DNA from: DATDMG01 sp036518955
Lineage (GTDB): Bacteria; Actinomycetota; Actinomycetes; Actinomycetales; Kineosporiaceae
Direction of reading: 5' to 3'
Assembly: GCA_036518955.1 (NCBI GenBank)
Contig: DATDMG010000014.1
Location: 1 to 36,596 of the forward strand
DNA length: 36,596 bases
The notes below the pieces were generated by a model that had not been told where the DNA came from, did not search any database, and was given only the letters and a program-made list of their open reading frames with translations. The translations under genes were made by a program, and so were the position numbers. Numbering within the stretch: the stretch's first letter is position 1; every line of letters starts with the position of its first letter. Shown in pieces: positions 7,298 to 17,071 of this stretch.

Positions 7298-8594
7298 GCT
7301 GGTAGGCGAACTCCGGTCGCGAGATCCGGGTGACGTCGGCGCCCAGCGAGCGCAAGGAGGACTCCATCCCGGCATAGCCCCGGTCCACGTGCTGGGCCCC
7401 CGCGACCACGGTCTCGCCCTCGGCGACCAGGCCTGCCAGGACCAGCGCGGCCCCCGCCCGGATGTCACTCGCCTCCACCGGAGCGGCCGACAGCCGCGGC
7501 ACGCCGCGGACGAGGGCGTGGTGACCGTCGACCTTCACCTGCGCCCCGAGCCGGGCGATCTCCTGGACGAAGCGGAACCGGGCCTCGAACAGGTTCTCGG
7601 TCACCATCGCGGATCCCTCGGCCACGGCGTCCAGGGCGATCACGAAGGGCTGCAGGTCGGTCGGGAAGCCCGGGTACGGCAAGGTCGCGACGTCGATCGC
7701 GCGCGGCCGGTCCGGCCCCTTGACCCGAAACCCGTCGGGCAGCTCGCTCACCAGCGCCCCGCTGGCCTCCAGCTTGTCCACCACCATCGCCAGGTGGCCC
7801 GTCTCCCCGTTCCGGACGATCACGTCCCCCCCGGTGATCGCCGCGCCGAACGCCCAGGTCGCCGCGACGATCCGGTCCGGGACGACCCGATGCTCGACCG
7901 GGTGCAGCGTGGTGACGCCTTCGACCTGCAGGGTCGAGGTGGCGATCCCCTCGATCCGGGCGCCCATCCGGCGCAGCATCCGGCACAGGTCGACGATCTC
8001 CGGCTCCCGCGCCGCGTTGTCGATGACCGTCGTCCCGCGGGCCAGGACGGCGGCCGTGAGCAGGTTCTCGGTGGCGCCGACGCTCGGGAACTCCAGCCGG
8101 ACGGTCGCGCCGACGAGCCCATCCCAGGCCTCCGCCACCAGGAAGCCGTGGTCGACGTGGACGGTCGCGCCCAGCGTGCTCAACCCGCTGATGTGCAGGT
8201 CCAGGCCACGGGAGCCGATGGCGTCGCCCCCGGGGAGGGCGACGTCCGCGCGCCCGCACCGGGCCACCAGGGGGCCGAGCACGCAGATCGACGCGCGCAT
8301 CGCGCGCACCAGGTCGTAGTCGGCGCGGTGGTTCGGCTCGGCTGGGACAGCGATGGTGACCACACCGGCCCCCCGATCGTGCTCGACGCAGCACCCGAGC
8401 CGGCGGAGCAGCTCCCCCATGATCCGGACGTCCAGGATGTCCGGGACGTCGACGAGCGTGGTGGTCCCTTCGGCCAGCAGCGCGGCGGCCATCAGCTTCA
8501 ACACGCTGTTCTTCGCCCCAGGAACCCGCACCGCCCCCTCGAGGCGAGCCCCTCCGACCACCCGCAACGCCTCCACGGCGACGATGGTACGCAT
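7290..8594 (-). CDS. murA: UDP-N-acetylglucosamine 1-carboxyvinyltransferase, Asp-type active site
   Basis: First committed enzyme of peptidoglycan synthesis; it transfers enolpyruvyl from phosphoenolpyruvate to UDP-GlcNAc in the cytoplasm. The 434 residues match M. tuberculosis MurA (recalled) throughout: GAKNSVLKLMAAALLAEGTT, FPSVGATEN, AAREPEIVDLC, YPGFPTDLQP and TENLFEARFRF. In the catalytic loop the sequence is LPGGDAIGSR, so D124 replaces the Cys (Cys115 in E. coli) that fosfomycin alkylates. Asp is the mycobacterial form and predicts intrinsic fosfomycin insensitivity. The start at ATG 8594 aligns with the family N-terminus. Longer in-frame starts (GTG 8627, and one at 8675 that would overlap the divergent gene) seem less likely. 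Confidence 0.95.
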   Translation of the reverse strand: MRTIVAVEALRVVGGARLEGAVRVPGAKNSVLKLMAAALLAEGTTTLVDVPDILDVRIMGELLRRLGCCVEHDRGAGVVTIAVPAEPNHRADYDLVRAMRASICVLGPLVARCGRADVALPGGDAIGSRGLDLHISGLSTLGATVHVDHGFLVAEAWDGLVGATVRLEFPSVGATENLLTAAVLARGTTVIDNAAREPEIVDLCRMLRRMGARIEGIATSTLQVEGVTTLHPVEHRVVPDRIVAATWAFGAAITGGDVIVRNGETGHLAMVVDKLEASGALVSELPDGFRVKGPDRPRAIDVATLPYPGFPTDLQPFVIALDAVAEGSAMVTENLFEARFRFVQEIARLGAQVKVDGHHALVRGVPRLSAAPVEASDIRAGAALVLAGLVAEGETVVAGAQHVDRGYAGMESSLRSLGADVTRISRPEFAYQLG

Positions 8595-8649
8595 TCCGGG
8601 CGGCTGCCCGTGGCGGCTCGCGGTCACGCCACGGCGAGCCTCGCCCACG

Positions 8650-8655
8650 TAGGGT
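8650..8655 (+). promoter_or_regulatory. -10 element TAGGGT for the adenosyltransferase gene
   Basis: TAGGGT ends 6 nt before ATG 8662, the spacing of a leaderless transcript. The intervening TGGAGC could alternatively act as a ribosome site if transcription begins further upstream. The short 67-bp region between the murA and adenosyltransferase starts must hold both divergent promoters. Confidence 0.35.
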
Positions 8656-8661
8656 TGGAGC

Positions 8662-9270
8662 ATGGTCAACCTCACCCGGATCTACACCCGGACCGGCGAC
8701 GACGGTTCGACGAGCCTGGGCGACTTCAGCCGCACCACCAAGAACGACCCGCGGCTGATCGCCTACGCCGACGTCGACGAGACCAACGCCAGCATCGGCG
8801 TCGTCCTGGCCATGGCCGGGGACGGACTGGACGCCGAGTCGGCAGCGCTCCTGCGGCGCATCCAGAACGACCTGTTCGACGTCGGCGCGGATCTGTGCAC
8901 CCCGCTGTCGGAGGAACCGCCGAAGCATCCTCCGCTGCGGGTCACCCAACAGTACGTGGACGATCTCGAGGCGGCCTGCGACCGGCACAACGCGGACCTG
9001 GCCCCACTGCGTTCCTTCATCCTCCCGGGCGGATCGCCCGCGGCCGCCCACCTGCACGTCGCGCGGACGGTCTGCCGCCGCGCCGAGCGCGCCGTGTGGG
9101 CGGCGATCGACCACCACGGCGTCGCGCCCGACGGCGGGGTGAACCCGCTCACCGCGCGCTACCTCAACCGGCTGAGCGATCTGCTGTTCATCCTGAGCCG
9201 GGTGGCCAACCTACCGGCGGGCGACGTGCTGTGGACGCCGGGTGGCGGCCGGGTGCCTTCGCCGTCGTGA
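8662..9270 (+). CDS. Cob(I)alamin adenosyltransferase, PduO type
   Basis: Transfers the adenosyl group of ATP to cob(I)alamin to give adenosylcobalamin; cytoplasmic trimer in characterised homologues. The 202 residues show the N-terminal ATP-binding motif YTRTGDDGSTSLGD (residues 8-21), LRRIQNDLFDVGADL, and the C-terminal signature CRRAERAVW with NPLTARYLNRLSDLLFILSR. Length and motifs are those of the PduO/MMAB family. Its product is the cofactor of the ethylmalonyl-CoA mutase at the left edge of this window, so the two could serve one pathway, though they are about 7 kb apart and on opposite strands. ATG 8662 follows GGAG. It is divergent from murA and convergent with the DUF2550 gene, 27 bp away. 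Confidence 0.93.
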   Translation: MVNLTRIYTRTGDDGSTSLGDFSRTTKNDPRLIAYADVDETNASIGVVLAMAGDGLDAESAALLRRIQNDLFDVGADLCTPLSEEPPKHPPLRVTQQYVDDLEAACDRHNADLAPLRSFILPGGSPAAAHLHVARTVCRRAERAVWAAIDHHGVAPDGGVNPLTARYLNRLSDLLFILSRVANLPAGDVLWTPGGGRVPSPS

Positions 9271-9297
9271 CGGCCGGGTGCCGCGGCGTCCCCTCGG

Positions 9298-9747
9298 TCA
9301 GGCCACGCTGCTCACATGCTGGCCCGGCGGGGCCGACTCGAGCCAGGCGGCGAGGCCGTTGAAGGCGCCTTCGCTCATCGCGAGTTCCACGATCGTGGAG
9401 CCGTACCCGCACCGGACGACTACCCAGCCGGGAAGCACGGAGTGGCGCTCCTCCAGCTCCGGCTGGCGGCTGTCCAGGATGACGAGGCGCTGCCGGGCCA
9501 GGGACTCGGCCGCACGCAACCCGAGGGCGAACACCCTGAACCAGTCCAGCCGATCGTCACCGTAGCGGGCGATCCCATGGATCCAGTGACCGCGGTGGTG
9601 GACCGTCTCGTGCCGGAGCGAGCAGTCGAAGCTGCCGAGGCCACGGGTCAGCAGCCGCCGCCGGACGAGCAGTACGCCCGGGGCGAGCAGCACCAGGCCC
9701 AGCACCGTGGCCAGCACCTCGGCGACAGGGATGACCACGCTCCCCAT
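9298..9747 (-). CDS. DUF2550 family membrane protein
   Basis: A 149-residue protein with one N-terminal membrane segment (about 5-27, IPVAEVLATVLGLVLLAPGVLLV) followed by RRRLLTRGLGSFDCSLR and a C-terminal domain of about 110 residues with WIHGIARYGDDRLDWFRVFAL and a final AWLESAPP. This is the conserved actinobacterial DUF2550 family, found directly downstream of atpC in mycobacteria (Rv1312, recalled) and streptomycetes. It probably belongs to the end of the ATP synthase transcript, starting 19 bp after the atpC stop. No enzymatic motif is visible and the function is unknown. The family placement is confident from sequence and position. Confidence 0.85.
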   Translation of the reverse strand: MGSVVIPVAEVLATVLGLVLLAPGVLLVRRRLLTRGLGSFDCSLRHETVHHRGHWIHGIARYGDDRLDWFRVFALGLRAAESLARQRLVILDSRQPELEERHSVLPGWVVVRCGYGSTIVELAMSEGAFNGLAAWLESAPPGQHVSSVA

Positions 9748-9766
9748 GTCGCCGCACCCGCTGCCT

Positions 9767-10039
9767 TCAGTGCGCCGTCGGCTCGGCGATCGCGGCCCGG
9801 TCGGACACGATGGTGATCCGGTCGTGCTCCACCGAGAGGAAGCCTCCGTCGACTCTGGCCATCACCACCGGCCCTTCCACCGGCTCGATCTTCACGTTGC
9901 CCTCGACGAGCACTGCCAGCACCGGCGCGTGCCCGGGCAAGATGCCGAGGTCGCCGTCCACGGTCCGGGCCACGACGATCGACGCCTCGCCGGACCAGAC
10001 CCGACGGTCCGCCGAGACGAGCTCGACCTGAAGGGGCAC
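9767..10039 (-). CDS. atpC: ATP synthase epsilon subunit
   Basis: Central-stalk subunit of F1 that couples rotation and inhibits ATP hydrolysis. The 90 residues form the N-terminal beta-sandwich only: MPLQVELVSADRRVWSGEA, GDLGILPGHAPVLAVL and FLSVEHDRITIVSD. The C-terminal two-helix domain seen in E. coli epsilon (about 138 residues) is absent or very short, so hydrolysis would have to be limited by other means. GTG 10039 is preceded by GGAGG at good spacing, which fixes the start. It is the last atp gene, separated from atpD by an unusually long 222-bp spacer. Confidence 0.95.
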   Translation of the reverse strand: MPLQVELVSADRRVWSGEASIVVARTVDGDLGILPGHAPVLAVLVEGNVKIEPVEGPVVMARVDGGFLSVEHDRITIVSDRAAIAEPTAH

Positions 10040-10211
10040 CTGTTACCTCCGCACCTCGGGCACCGCCGGAAGCCGGGTGGCGGTGCTGGCTCTGTGTCAA
10101 CGATACCTGGGACGACGCCCGCACCGGGGCAAGCGTGACGACTAGCACACCGGGGCATTACCGGACGATGTCAAACTCCCGCCCCGGTGCACTCGACGCG
10201 ACCAGGCGACC

Positions 10212-10234
10212 CCACCGGGTCACGGTCCCGGTGG
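10212..10234. promoter_or_regulatory. Inverted repeat in the atpD-atpC spacer
   Basis: CCACCGGG and CCCGGTGG (8-bp arms, 7-nt loop) lie 28 bp downstream of the atpD stop in the transcribed direction. The 222-bp spacer 10040-10261 holds no gene that I can support, but also carries further GCACCGGGGC/GCCCCGGTGC repeats near 10111 and 10181. It may be a partial terminator, RNA-processing site or stability element that tunes epsilon expression. Confidence 0.35.
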
Positions 10235-10261
10235 ACCGGCGCGGCGGAGTCGCCCAACGCG

Positions 10262-11722
10262 TCACGAACCCGTCTGCTTGCGGATCTGCTCCGCCTTGCG
10301 CTCGACGTCGTCCAGCCCGCCGCACATGAAGAACGCCTGCTCGGGCGTCGAGTCGTACTCACCGTCCGCGATCTTCGTGAACGCCTCGATCGTGTCCGAC
10401 AGCGGCACGAACGACCCGTCGAGGCCGGTGAACGTCTTGGCCACGAACGTGTTCTGGGACAGGAACCGCTCGATCCGGCGGGCTCGGGCCACGACGATGC
10501 GGTCCTCCTCGGACAGCTCCTCGACGCCGAGAATCGCGATGATGTCCTGCAGTTCCTTGTTGCGCTGCAGGATCTGCTTCACCCGGACCGCGGTGTTGTA
10601 GTGGTCCTGCGAGATGTACCGCGGGTCGAGGATCCGGGACGTCGAGGTCAGCGGGTCGACGGCCGGGTAGATACCCAGCGAGGCGACCGTCCGGGAGAGC
10701 TCTGTCGTCGCGTCGAGGTGCGCGAACGTCGTTGCGGGAGCCGGGTCGGTGTAGTCGTCGGCGGGCACGTAGACGGCCTGCATCGAGGTGATGGAGTGGC
10801 CGCGGGTCGAGGTGATCCGCTCCTGCAGCACGCCCATCTCGTCCGCCAGGGTCGGCTGGTAGCCGACGGCACTCGGCATCCGGCCGAGCAGGGTGGAGAC
10901 CTCCGAACCAGCTTGGGTGAACCGGAAGATGTTGTCGATGAACAGCAGAACGTCCTGCTTCTGCACGTCCCGGAAGTACTCCGCCATGGTCAGCGCGGAC
11001 AGCGCGACCCGCAGCCGGGTGCCCGGGGGCTCGTCCATCTGGCCGAACACCAGCGCGGTCTTCTCGATGACGCCGGTCTCGGTCATCTCGGCGATGAGGT
11101 CGTTCCCCTCGCGGGTGCGCTCACCGACGCCCGCGAACACCGACACGCCGCCGAAGTTCTCGGCCACCCGGTAGATCATCTCCTGGATGAGCACCGTCTT
11201 GCCGACACCGGCGCCGCCGAACAGGCCGATCTTGCCACCCTGCACGTACGGGGTGAGCAGATCGATGACCTTGATACCGGTCTCGAACATCTGCGTCTTG
11301 CTCTCGAGCTGGTCGAACGCCGGGGCCTTGCGGTGGATCGGCCAGCGATCCCGCACCTCCAGGCGCTCGCCGTCCTTGAGGTTCAGGCAGTCGCCGATCG
11401 CGTTGAACACGTGGCCCTTGGTCACGTCGCCGACCGGGACCGTGATGGCCGACCCGGAGTCGGTCACCGGCGCGCCACGCACCATGCCGTCGGTCGGCTG
11501 CATCGAGATGGCCCGGACCAGGTTGTCGCCCAGGTGCTGGGCCACCTCCAGGGTCAGCGTCCGGGCCGTCGCGCCGAGGGTCACCTCGACGGTGAGCGCG
11601 TTGTAGATGTCGGGCATCGCGTCGGACGGGAACTCCACGTCGACGACGGGACCGATCACACGGGAGACCCGGCCGACCCCGGCGGCGCCGGTGGCGGGCG
11701 TCTCGAAGGCTGTTGCGGTCAT
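10262..11722 (-). CDS. atpD: ATP synthase beta subunit
   Basis: Catalytic subunit of F1. The 486 residues include GRVSRVIGPVVDVEFP (17-32), Walker A GGAGVGKT (169-176), GERTREGNDL and the Walker B LLFIDNIFRFTQAG. The C-terminal region is complete (EGAFFMCGG-like EQAFFMCGGLDDV). I start at ATG 11722 (MTATAFETP), which follows AAGAGG and matches the short N-terminus of actinobacterial AtpD; GTG 11737, five codons upstream, has no good ribosome site. It lies between atpG (60-bp gap) and the long atpC spacer. Confidence 0.97.
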   Translation of the reverse strand: MTATAFETPATGAAGVGRVSRVIGPVVDVEFPSDAMPDIYNALTVEVTLGATARTLTLEVAQHLGDNLVRAISMQPTDGMVRGAPVTDSGSAITVPVGDVTKGHVFNAIGDCLNLKDGERLEVRDRWPIHRKAPAFDQLESKTQMFETGIKVIDLLTPYVQGGKIGLFGGAGVGKTVLIQEMIYRVAENFGGVSVFAGVGERTREGNDLIAEMTETGVIEKTALVFGQMDEPPGTRLRVALSALTMAEYFRDVQKQDVLLFIDNIFRFTQAGSEVSTLLGRMPSAVGYQPTLADEMGVLQERITSTRGHSITSMQAVYVPADDYTDPAPATTFAHLDATTELSRTVASLGIYPAVDPLTSTSRILDPRYISQDHYNTAVRVKQILQRNKELQDIIAILGVEELSEEDRIVVARARRIERFLSQNTFVAKTFTGLDGSFVPLSDTIEAFTKIADGEYDSTPEQAFFMCGGLDDVERKAEQIRKQTGS

Positions 11723-11782
11723 GTCCTCTTCACTCACTCTCGCACCGGCGTGCCACGGCTCGGGTCGTAACGGCTGCGGGGC

Positions 11783-12691
11783 TCACGAACTCGCCCCCGC
11801 GTCGGCGAGCGCATTGGCGCCACCAACGATCTCGCTGATCTCCTGGGTGATCTCGGCCTGGCGCGCGGTGTTCGCCAGCCGGGTGTACCGCCGGATGAGC
11901 TCCTCGGCGTTGTCGGTCGCCGACTTCATCGCCCGCTGCCGGGCGGCCAGTTCGCTGGCGGCCGAGGCGAGCAGGGCGTTGAAGATGCGGCTCTCGACGT
12001 ACTTCGGTAGCAGCGCGTCGAGGACGGCGGCGGCCGACGGCTCGAACTCGTACAACGGCAGGACCTCGTCGGGCGCCGGAGGTTCCTCGCCCTCGACGAC
12101 CTCCAGGGGCAGCAGGCGGACGACCTCGGGCACCTGGGTGACCATGTTCACGAACCGGGTGTAGACGATGTGGATCTCGTCGACCCCGCCCTCGCTCTCG
12201 TCCTTCAGGAACGCCTCGATCAGCGTGCCCGCGATCGCCTCGGCATCTTCGAACTGCGGGGCGTCGGAGAAGCCGTCCCACTGCGCCTCGACGTGCCGGT
12301 GGCGGAACCGGTAGAAGGCGATCCCCTTCCGGCCCGCGATGAACGGCACCACCGTCTTGCCCTCGCTGCGCAGCAGCTCGGCGAGCTGCTCGCCGGCCTT
12401 GATGACGTTCGAGGAGTAGGCGCCCGCCAGCCCGCGGTCGGAGGTCACCAGCAGCATCGCGGCCCGGGTCACCTGCCGCTTCTCAGTCGTCAGGGGGTGG
12501 TCCTCGTTCGAGTAGGTGGCCACCGCGGAAACCGCCCGCGTGATCGCGCGGGCGTAGGGCGCCGAGGCCGCCGTGCGCTGCTGCGCCTTGACCATCCGGG
12601 ACGTCGCGATCAGCTCGAACGCCCGGGTGATCTTCTTGGTGGCCTGCACCGATCGGATCTTCGACCGGTAGACCCGGAGCTGGGCTCCCAT
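11783..12691 (-). CDS. atpG: ATP synthase gamma subunit
   Basis: Rotor shaft of F1. The 302 residues begin MGAQLRVYRSKIRSVQATKKITRAFELIATSRM, the conserved N-terminal helix. They end RYTRLANTARQAEITQEISEIVGGANAL, the conserved C-terminal helix that passes through the alpha3beta3 ring. DRGLAGAYSSNVIKA marks the central Rossmann-like domain. There is an insertion around residues 195-220 (LEVVEGEEPPAPDEVLPLYE), typical of actinobacterial gamma subunits. ATG 12691 follows GAGGAGGAG. It starts 27 bp after the atpA stop. Confidence 0.97.
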   Translation of the reverse strand: MGAQLRVYRSKIRSVQATKKITRAFELIATSRMVKAQQRTAASAPYARAITRAVSAVATYSNEDHPLTTEKRQVTRAAMLLVTSDRGLAGAYSSNVIKAGEQLAELLRSEGKTVVPFIAGRKGIAFYRFRHRHVEAQWDGFSDAPQFEDAEAIAGTLIEAFLKDESEGGVDEIHIVYTRFVNMVTQVPEVVRLLPLEVVEGEEPPAPDEVLPLYEFEPSAAAVLDALLPKYVESRIFNALLASAASELAARQRAMKSATDNAEELIRRYTRLANTARQAEITQEISEIVGGANALADAGASS

Positions 12692-12718
12692 GGGTGCTCC
12701 TCCTCGTCCGGTCCGCGA

Positions 12719-14359
<1,641 letters not shown>

Positions 14360-14456
14360 GGTGGTTTCCCTGCTCTCTCTGCGTGTCCACCGGCCCCTGA
14401 GCCGGGACCGCACTTGCCAACCTGTGACCCAGAATCGACGACGAGACGACGAGTTG

Positions 14457-15272
14457 TCAGCCGGCGAGCCGGCGCCGGGCGTCGTCCAACCGCGCTGCGA
14501 CGGTGCCGTCGAGCACCTCACCGCCGACCTCGACCCGGATGCCGCCGACGACGGTGGGGTCCACGTCGATGTTGAGCCGCACGGGGCGGCCGTACAGGCG
14601 CTGCAGCGCCGCACCGAGCCGGGCCCGCTGCTGCTCGGTCGGCGGCAGCGCCGCCACGACGTGAGCGACCAGCTGGCGGCGACGCTCGGCGGCCGCCTCG
14701 ACGTACTGCTCCAGCACCTGCTCGGTCCGCAGCCCCCGGGGCAGGGTGGCGGCCTGGACGCCGAGGCGCACGGTCTCGGGTGCGGCGCGCCCGGTGAGCA
14801 GCGCCCCGACCAGCTCGGCCTTGCGGGCCGTGCCCTCGGTGCGCGCCGAGAACGCGTCGCGCAGCCGCTGATCAGCGGCGATGGTCCGGGCGAACCGGAA
14901 GAGCTCGTCCTCCACGGCGTCCAACCGGCCGCCGCGCTCGGCCGCGGCCAGCACGGCGGTCACCGCGAACCGCTCGACGGCGTCCACCAGGTCGCCGGCC
15001 TGCGACCATCGCCCGCGGACGAGCCCGGCAAGCAGGTCGAGGCCGCCGTCGCCGACCTTGCCGCCGAGCAGCCGGGTGATCAGACCCGCCTTCGCGTCAC
15101 CCTCCCGGGACGGGTCCGTCAGCGCGCGCCGCAGCCCCGGGTTGGCGGCCAGCAGGCCGGTCACCGCGAACAGGTCGTCGGCGACGGCCGCGGGGTCGGT
15201 ACCGGGACCGGTCAGGAGCGCCTCCAGGCTCTCCTGACCGGTCGCGAACGTCGCGCGGCTCACGCCGTGCAT
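14457..15272 (-). CDS. atpH: ATP synthase delta subunit (stator)
   Basis: Peripheral-stalk subunit joining F1 to the b subunits. At 271 residues it is about 90 longer than the E. coli protein (177), the usual actinobacterial size. The N-terminus MHGVSRATFATGQESLEALL resembles Streptomyces AtpH. Mid-protein LVRGRWSQAGDLVDAVERFA and C-terminal DPTVVGGIRVEVGGEVLDGTVAARLDDARRRL are the OSCP/delta signatures. The ATG at 15272 overlaps the atpF TGA in an ATGA, indicating translational coupling. Confidence 0.95.
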   Translation of the reverse strand: MHGVSRATFATGQESLEALLTGPGTDPAAVADDLFAVTGLLAANPGLRRALTDPSREGDAKAGLITRLLGGKVGDGGLDLLAGLVRGRWSQAGDLVDAVERFAVTAVLAAAERGGRLDAVEDELFRFARTIAADQRLRDAFSARTEGTARKAELVGALLTGRAAPETVRLGVQAATLPRGLRTEQVLEQYVEAAAERRRQLVAHVVAALPPTEQQRARLGAALQRLYGRPVRLNIDVDPTVVGGIRVEVGGEVLDGTVAARLDDARRRLAG

Positions 15273-15853
15273 CAGAACCCCTGCCCGGCCGTGGCCTCGG
15301 CCGACTCCAGGTCCGCGAGGAAGGTGTCGACGACGCGCCGCTGGCGCGCCTCGTCCTCGAGCGATTCCCCGACGACCCGCGACGCCAGGTCGACGGCCAG
15401 CCGGCCGACCTCCTGCCGCAGCTGGACGAGCGCCGCCTGGCGCTCGGCCTGGATCTGCTGCGTCGCGGCTGTGGTGATTCGCTCGGCCTCGTCCTGCGCC
15501 CGCTGCCGGATCTCGGCGGCGACGGCGGCGGCCTCCTCGGCGGCCTGCTGGATGATCCGGGCCCGCTCCGCGCGCGCCTGCGCCAGCTCGTCGCGGTACT
15601 GCTGGAGCGCGGCAGCCGCCTCGGCCTGGGCGATCTCGGCTTTCTTGATCCCGCCTTCGATCGCCTCGGCACGCTCGGCGTAGACCTGTTCCAGCCGCGG
15701 AACCACGTGGCGCGCGACGACGTAGTAGAGGATGCCGATGGCGATCAGACCGAAGATCAACTCACCGGGGTGCGGAATGACGGGGAAGGCGGTCTCCCAG
15801 AAGCTCTTGCCGCCCCCGTCTTCGGCGGCGAGCACGGTCGCTGTGACGCTCAC
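15272..15853 (-). CDS. atpF: ATP synthase b subunit
   Basis: Membrane-anchored stator dimer subunit, 193 residues. One membrane helix (about 29-47, ELIFGLIAIGILYYVVARHVV) is followed by a long charged, alanine-rich coiled coil (AERAEAIEGGIKKAEIAQAEAAAALQQYRDELAQARAERARI) and the C-terminal LASRVVGESLEDEARQRRVVDTFLADLE that contacts delta. GTG 15853 has AGGGAG at 5 nt; an in-frame GTG at 15859 would place that ribosome site directly against the codon, so I chose 15853. It precedes atpH with an ATGA overlap. Confidence 0.95.
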   Translation of the reverse strand: MSVTATVLAAEDGGGKSFWETAFPVIPHPGELIFGLIAIGILYYVVARHVVPRLEQVYAERAEAIEGGIKKAEIAQAEAAAALQQYRDELAQARAERARIIQQAAEEAAAVAAEIRQRAQDEAERITTAATQQIQAERQAALVQLRQEVGRLAVDLASRVVGESLEDEARQRRVVDTFLADLESAEATAGQGF

Positions 15854-15898
15854 GGTCACTCCCTAGGGCTCGTCGTGGTTACGGCGTGAGGGTCACGA

Positions 15899-16108
15899 TC
15901 AGGTGCGGAAGACGAACGCCAGCGCGAGACCGAAGATCGCGAGGGCCTCGGCCAGCGCGAAGCCGAGGAAGGCGATCGGCTGCAGGATGCCGCGGGCCTC
16001 CGGCTGGCGCGCCACACCGCTGATGTACGCCGCGAAGATCAGGCCGACGCCCACCCCCGGGCCGATGGCGGACAGGCCGTAACCCAGGATGGCGATGTTT
16101 CCGGACAC
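15899..16108 (-). CDS. atpE: ATP synthase c subunit (proteolipid ring)
   Basis: A 69-residue hairpin of two membrane helices that forms the rotor ring. The N-terminal helix has the glycine motif GPGVGVGLIFAAYISG; the polar loop is ARQPEARG; helix 2 is ILQPIAFLGFALAEALAIFGLALAF with the proton-carrying glutamate E54. GTG 16108 follows GAGG. In-frame extension upstream to 16264 has no ribosome site and non-family sequence. The helix-2 region around E54 is the part targeted by diarylquinolines in mycobacteria; susceptibility cannot be predicted from this alone. Confidence 0.96.
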   Translation of the reverse strand: MSGNIAILGYGLSAIGPGVGVGLIFAAYISGVARQPEARGILQPIAFLGFALAEALAIFGLALAFVFRT

Positions 16109-16271
16109 GTGATGACCTCGTTTCCTATCGTTCCGTCGCTGTGGGGCGCCGGATGGGAGTGATTCGGTGCTCCGGTGCGGCGGGTGCCGACACGGCAGGG
16201 CTCGGTGGTGCGATCCAGCGGGTGGTGCAGGTTTCGGTCTCCCGGCGCGTGGATCGACGCGCACGGAGGTC

Positions 16272-17063
16272 TCAGTGCTCGGCGGCCAGGGAGCCGGCGA
16301 TGTACAGGGCGGCCAACAGGGTGAAGATGTAGGCCTGCAAGAACTCCACCAGGAGCTCGAAGAGCGTCATCACGAACGCCATGACCCAGGAGAAGATCCC
16401 CACCGGGATCAGCGTGGGGTTCCCCGCGTGCAGGACCAGGTACTCACCCCCGGTGACGAAGAGCACCAGCAGCAGGTGACCGGCGAACATGTTGCCGAAG
16501 AGCCGTAGCGCCAGCGTGACCGGACGGGTGAAGAAGTAGGTCAACAGCTCGAGCGGGAAGAGGATCACCAGAACCCAGCCGGGGACACCGGGCGGAACCA
16601 TGTGCTTGAAGTATCCACCGAGCCCCATCTTGCGGATCCCGAGCACGTGGTACAGCACGAACACGACGAGCGTCAGTGCCGCCGGGAATCCGAGCCGGCT
16701 CATCGTCGGGAACTGCACCGGCGGGAGCACGCCGAAGAGGTTGTTCAGCAGGATCAGGGTGAAGAGCGAGAACAGCAGGGGCACGAACTTGAGGAAGTCG
16801 TGGCTCCCGATGATGTCTCGGGCGAGGCCGTTGCGGACGAGCCCGTAGACCTGCTCGGTGTAGAACTGCCCCTTCGACGGAACCACGCTCATCCGGCGGG
16901 TCGACGCGAGCAACCACACCGAGAGGATCACGACGGACAGCAGGATCGCGATGGACGCGCGGGTGATCGCGAAGGGACCGTCCGTGCCGAACAGCGGCTG
17001 CCAGAAGTCGGACGTCGTCGGGGCCTGGTATCCAGCGTCACCGGCGGCGAGCAGGGCGCTCAC
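16272..17063 (-). CDS. atpB: ATP synthase a subunit
   Basis: Proton-channel subunit of Fo, 263 residues with five to six membrane helices. The key motif TRPVTLALRLFGNMFAGH contains the essential arginine R187, and the C-terminal helix FVMTLFELLVEFLQAYIFTLL carries the channel residues. The GTG at 17063 is preceded by GAGGAG at 4-5 nt and lies just past the stop of the upstream small gene; the in-frame GTG at 17075 overlaps that stop and has a poorer ribosome site. A 163-bp spacer separates it from atpE. No gene is visible in the spacer, which may act as an atpE translation enhancer region. Confidence 0.96.
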   Translation of the reverse strand: MSALLAAGDAGYQAPTTSDFWQPLFGTDGPFAITRASIAILLSVVILSVWLLASTRRMSVVPSKGQFYTEQVYGLVRNGLARDIIGSHDFLKFVPLLFSLFTLILLNNLFGVLPPVQFPTMSRLGFPAALTLVVFVLYHVLGIRKMGLGGYFKHMVPPGVPGWVLVILFPLELLTYFFTRPVTLALRLFGNMFAGHLLLVLFVTGGEYLVLHAGNPTLIPVGIFSWVMAFVMTLFELLVEFLQAYIFTLLAALYIAGSLAAEH

Positions 17064-17071
17064 GTCACTCC

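Noticed and set aside
8595..8675. Longer murA start at 8675
   Set aside because: It would overlap the start of the divergent adenosyltransferase gene and adds residues not seen in MurA; the family N-terminus aligns at 8594.
9261..9274. GCCGTC-GT-GACGGC palindrome at the end of the adenosyltransferase gene
   Set aside because: A 2-nt loop is too small for a hairpin terminator and the site is inside coding sequence; likely chance.
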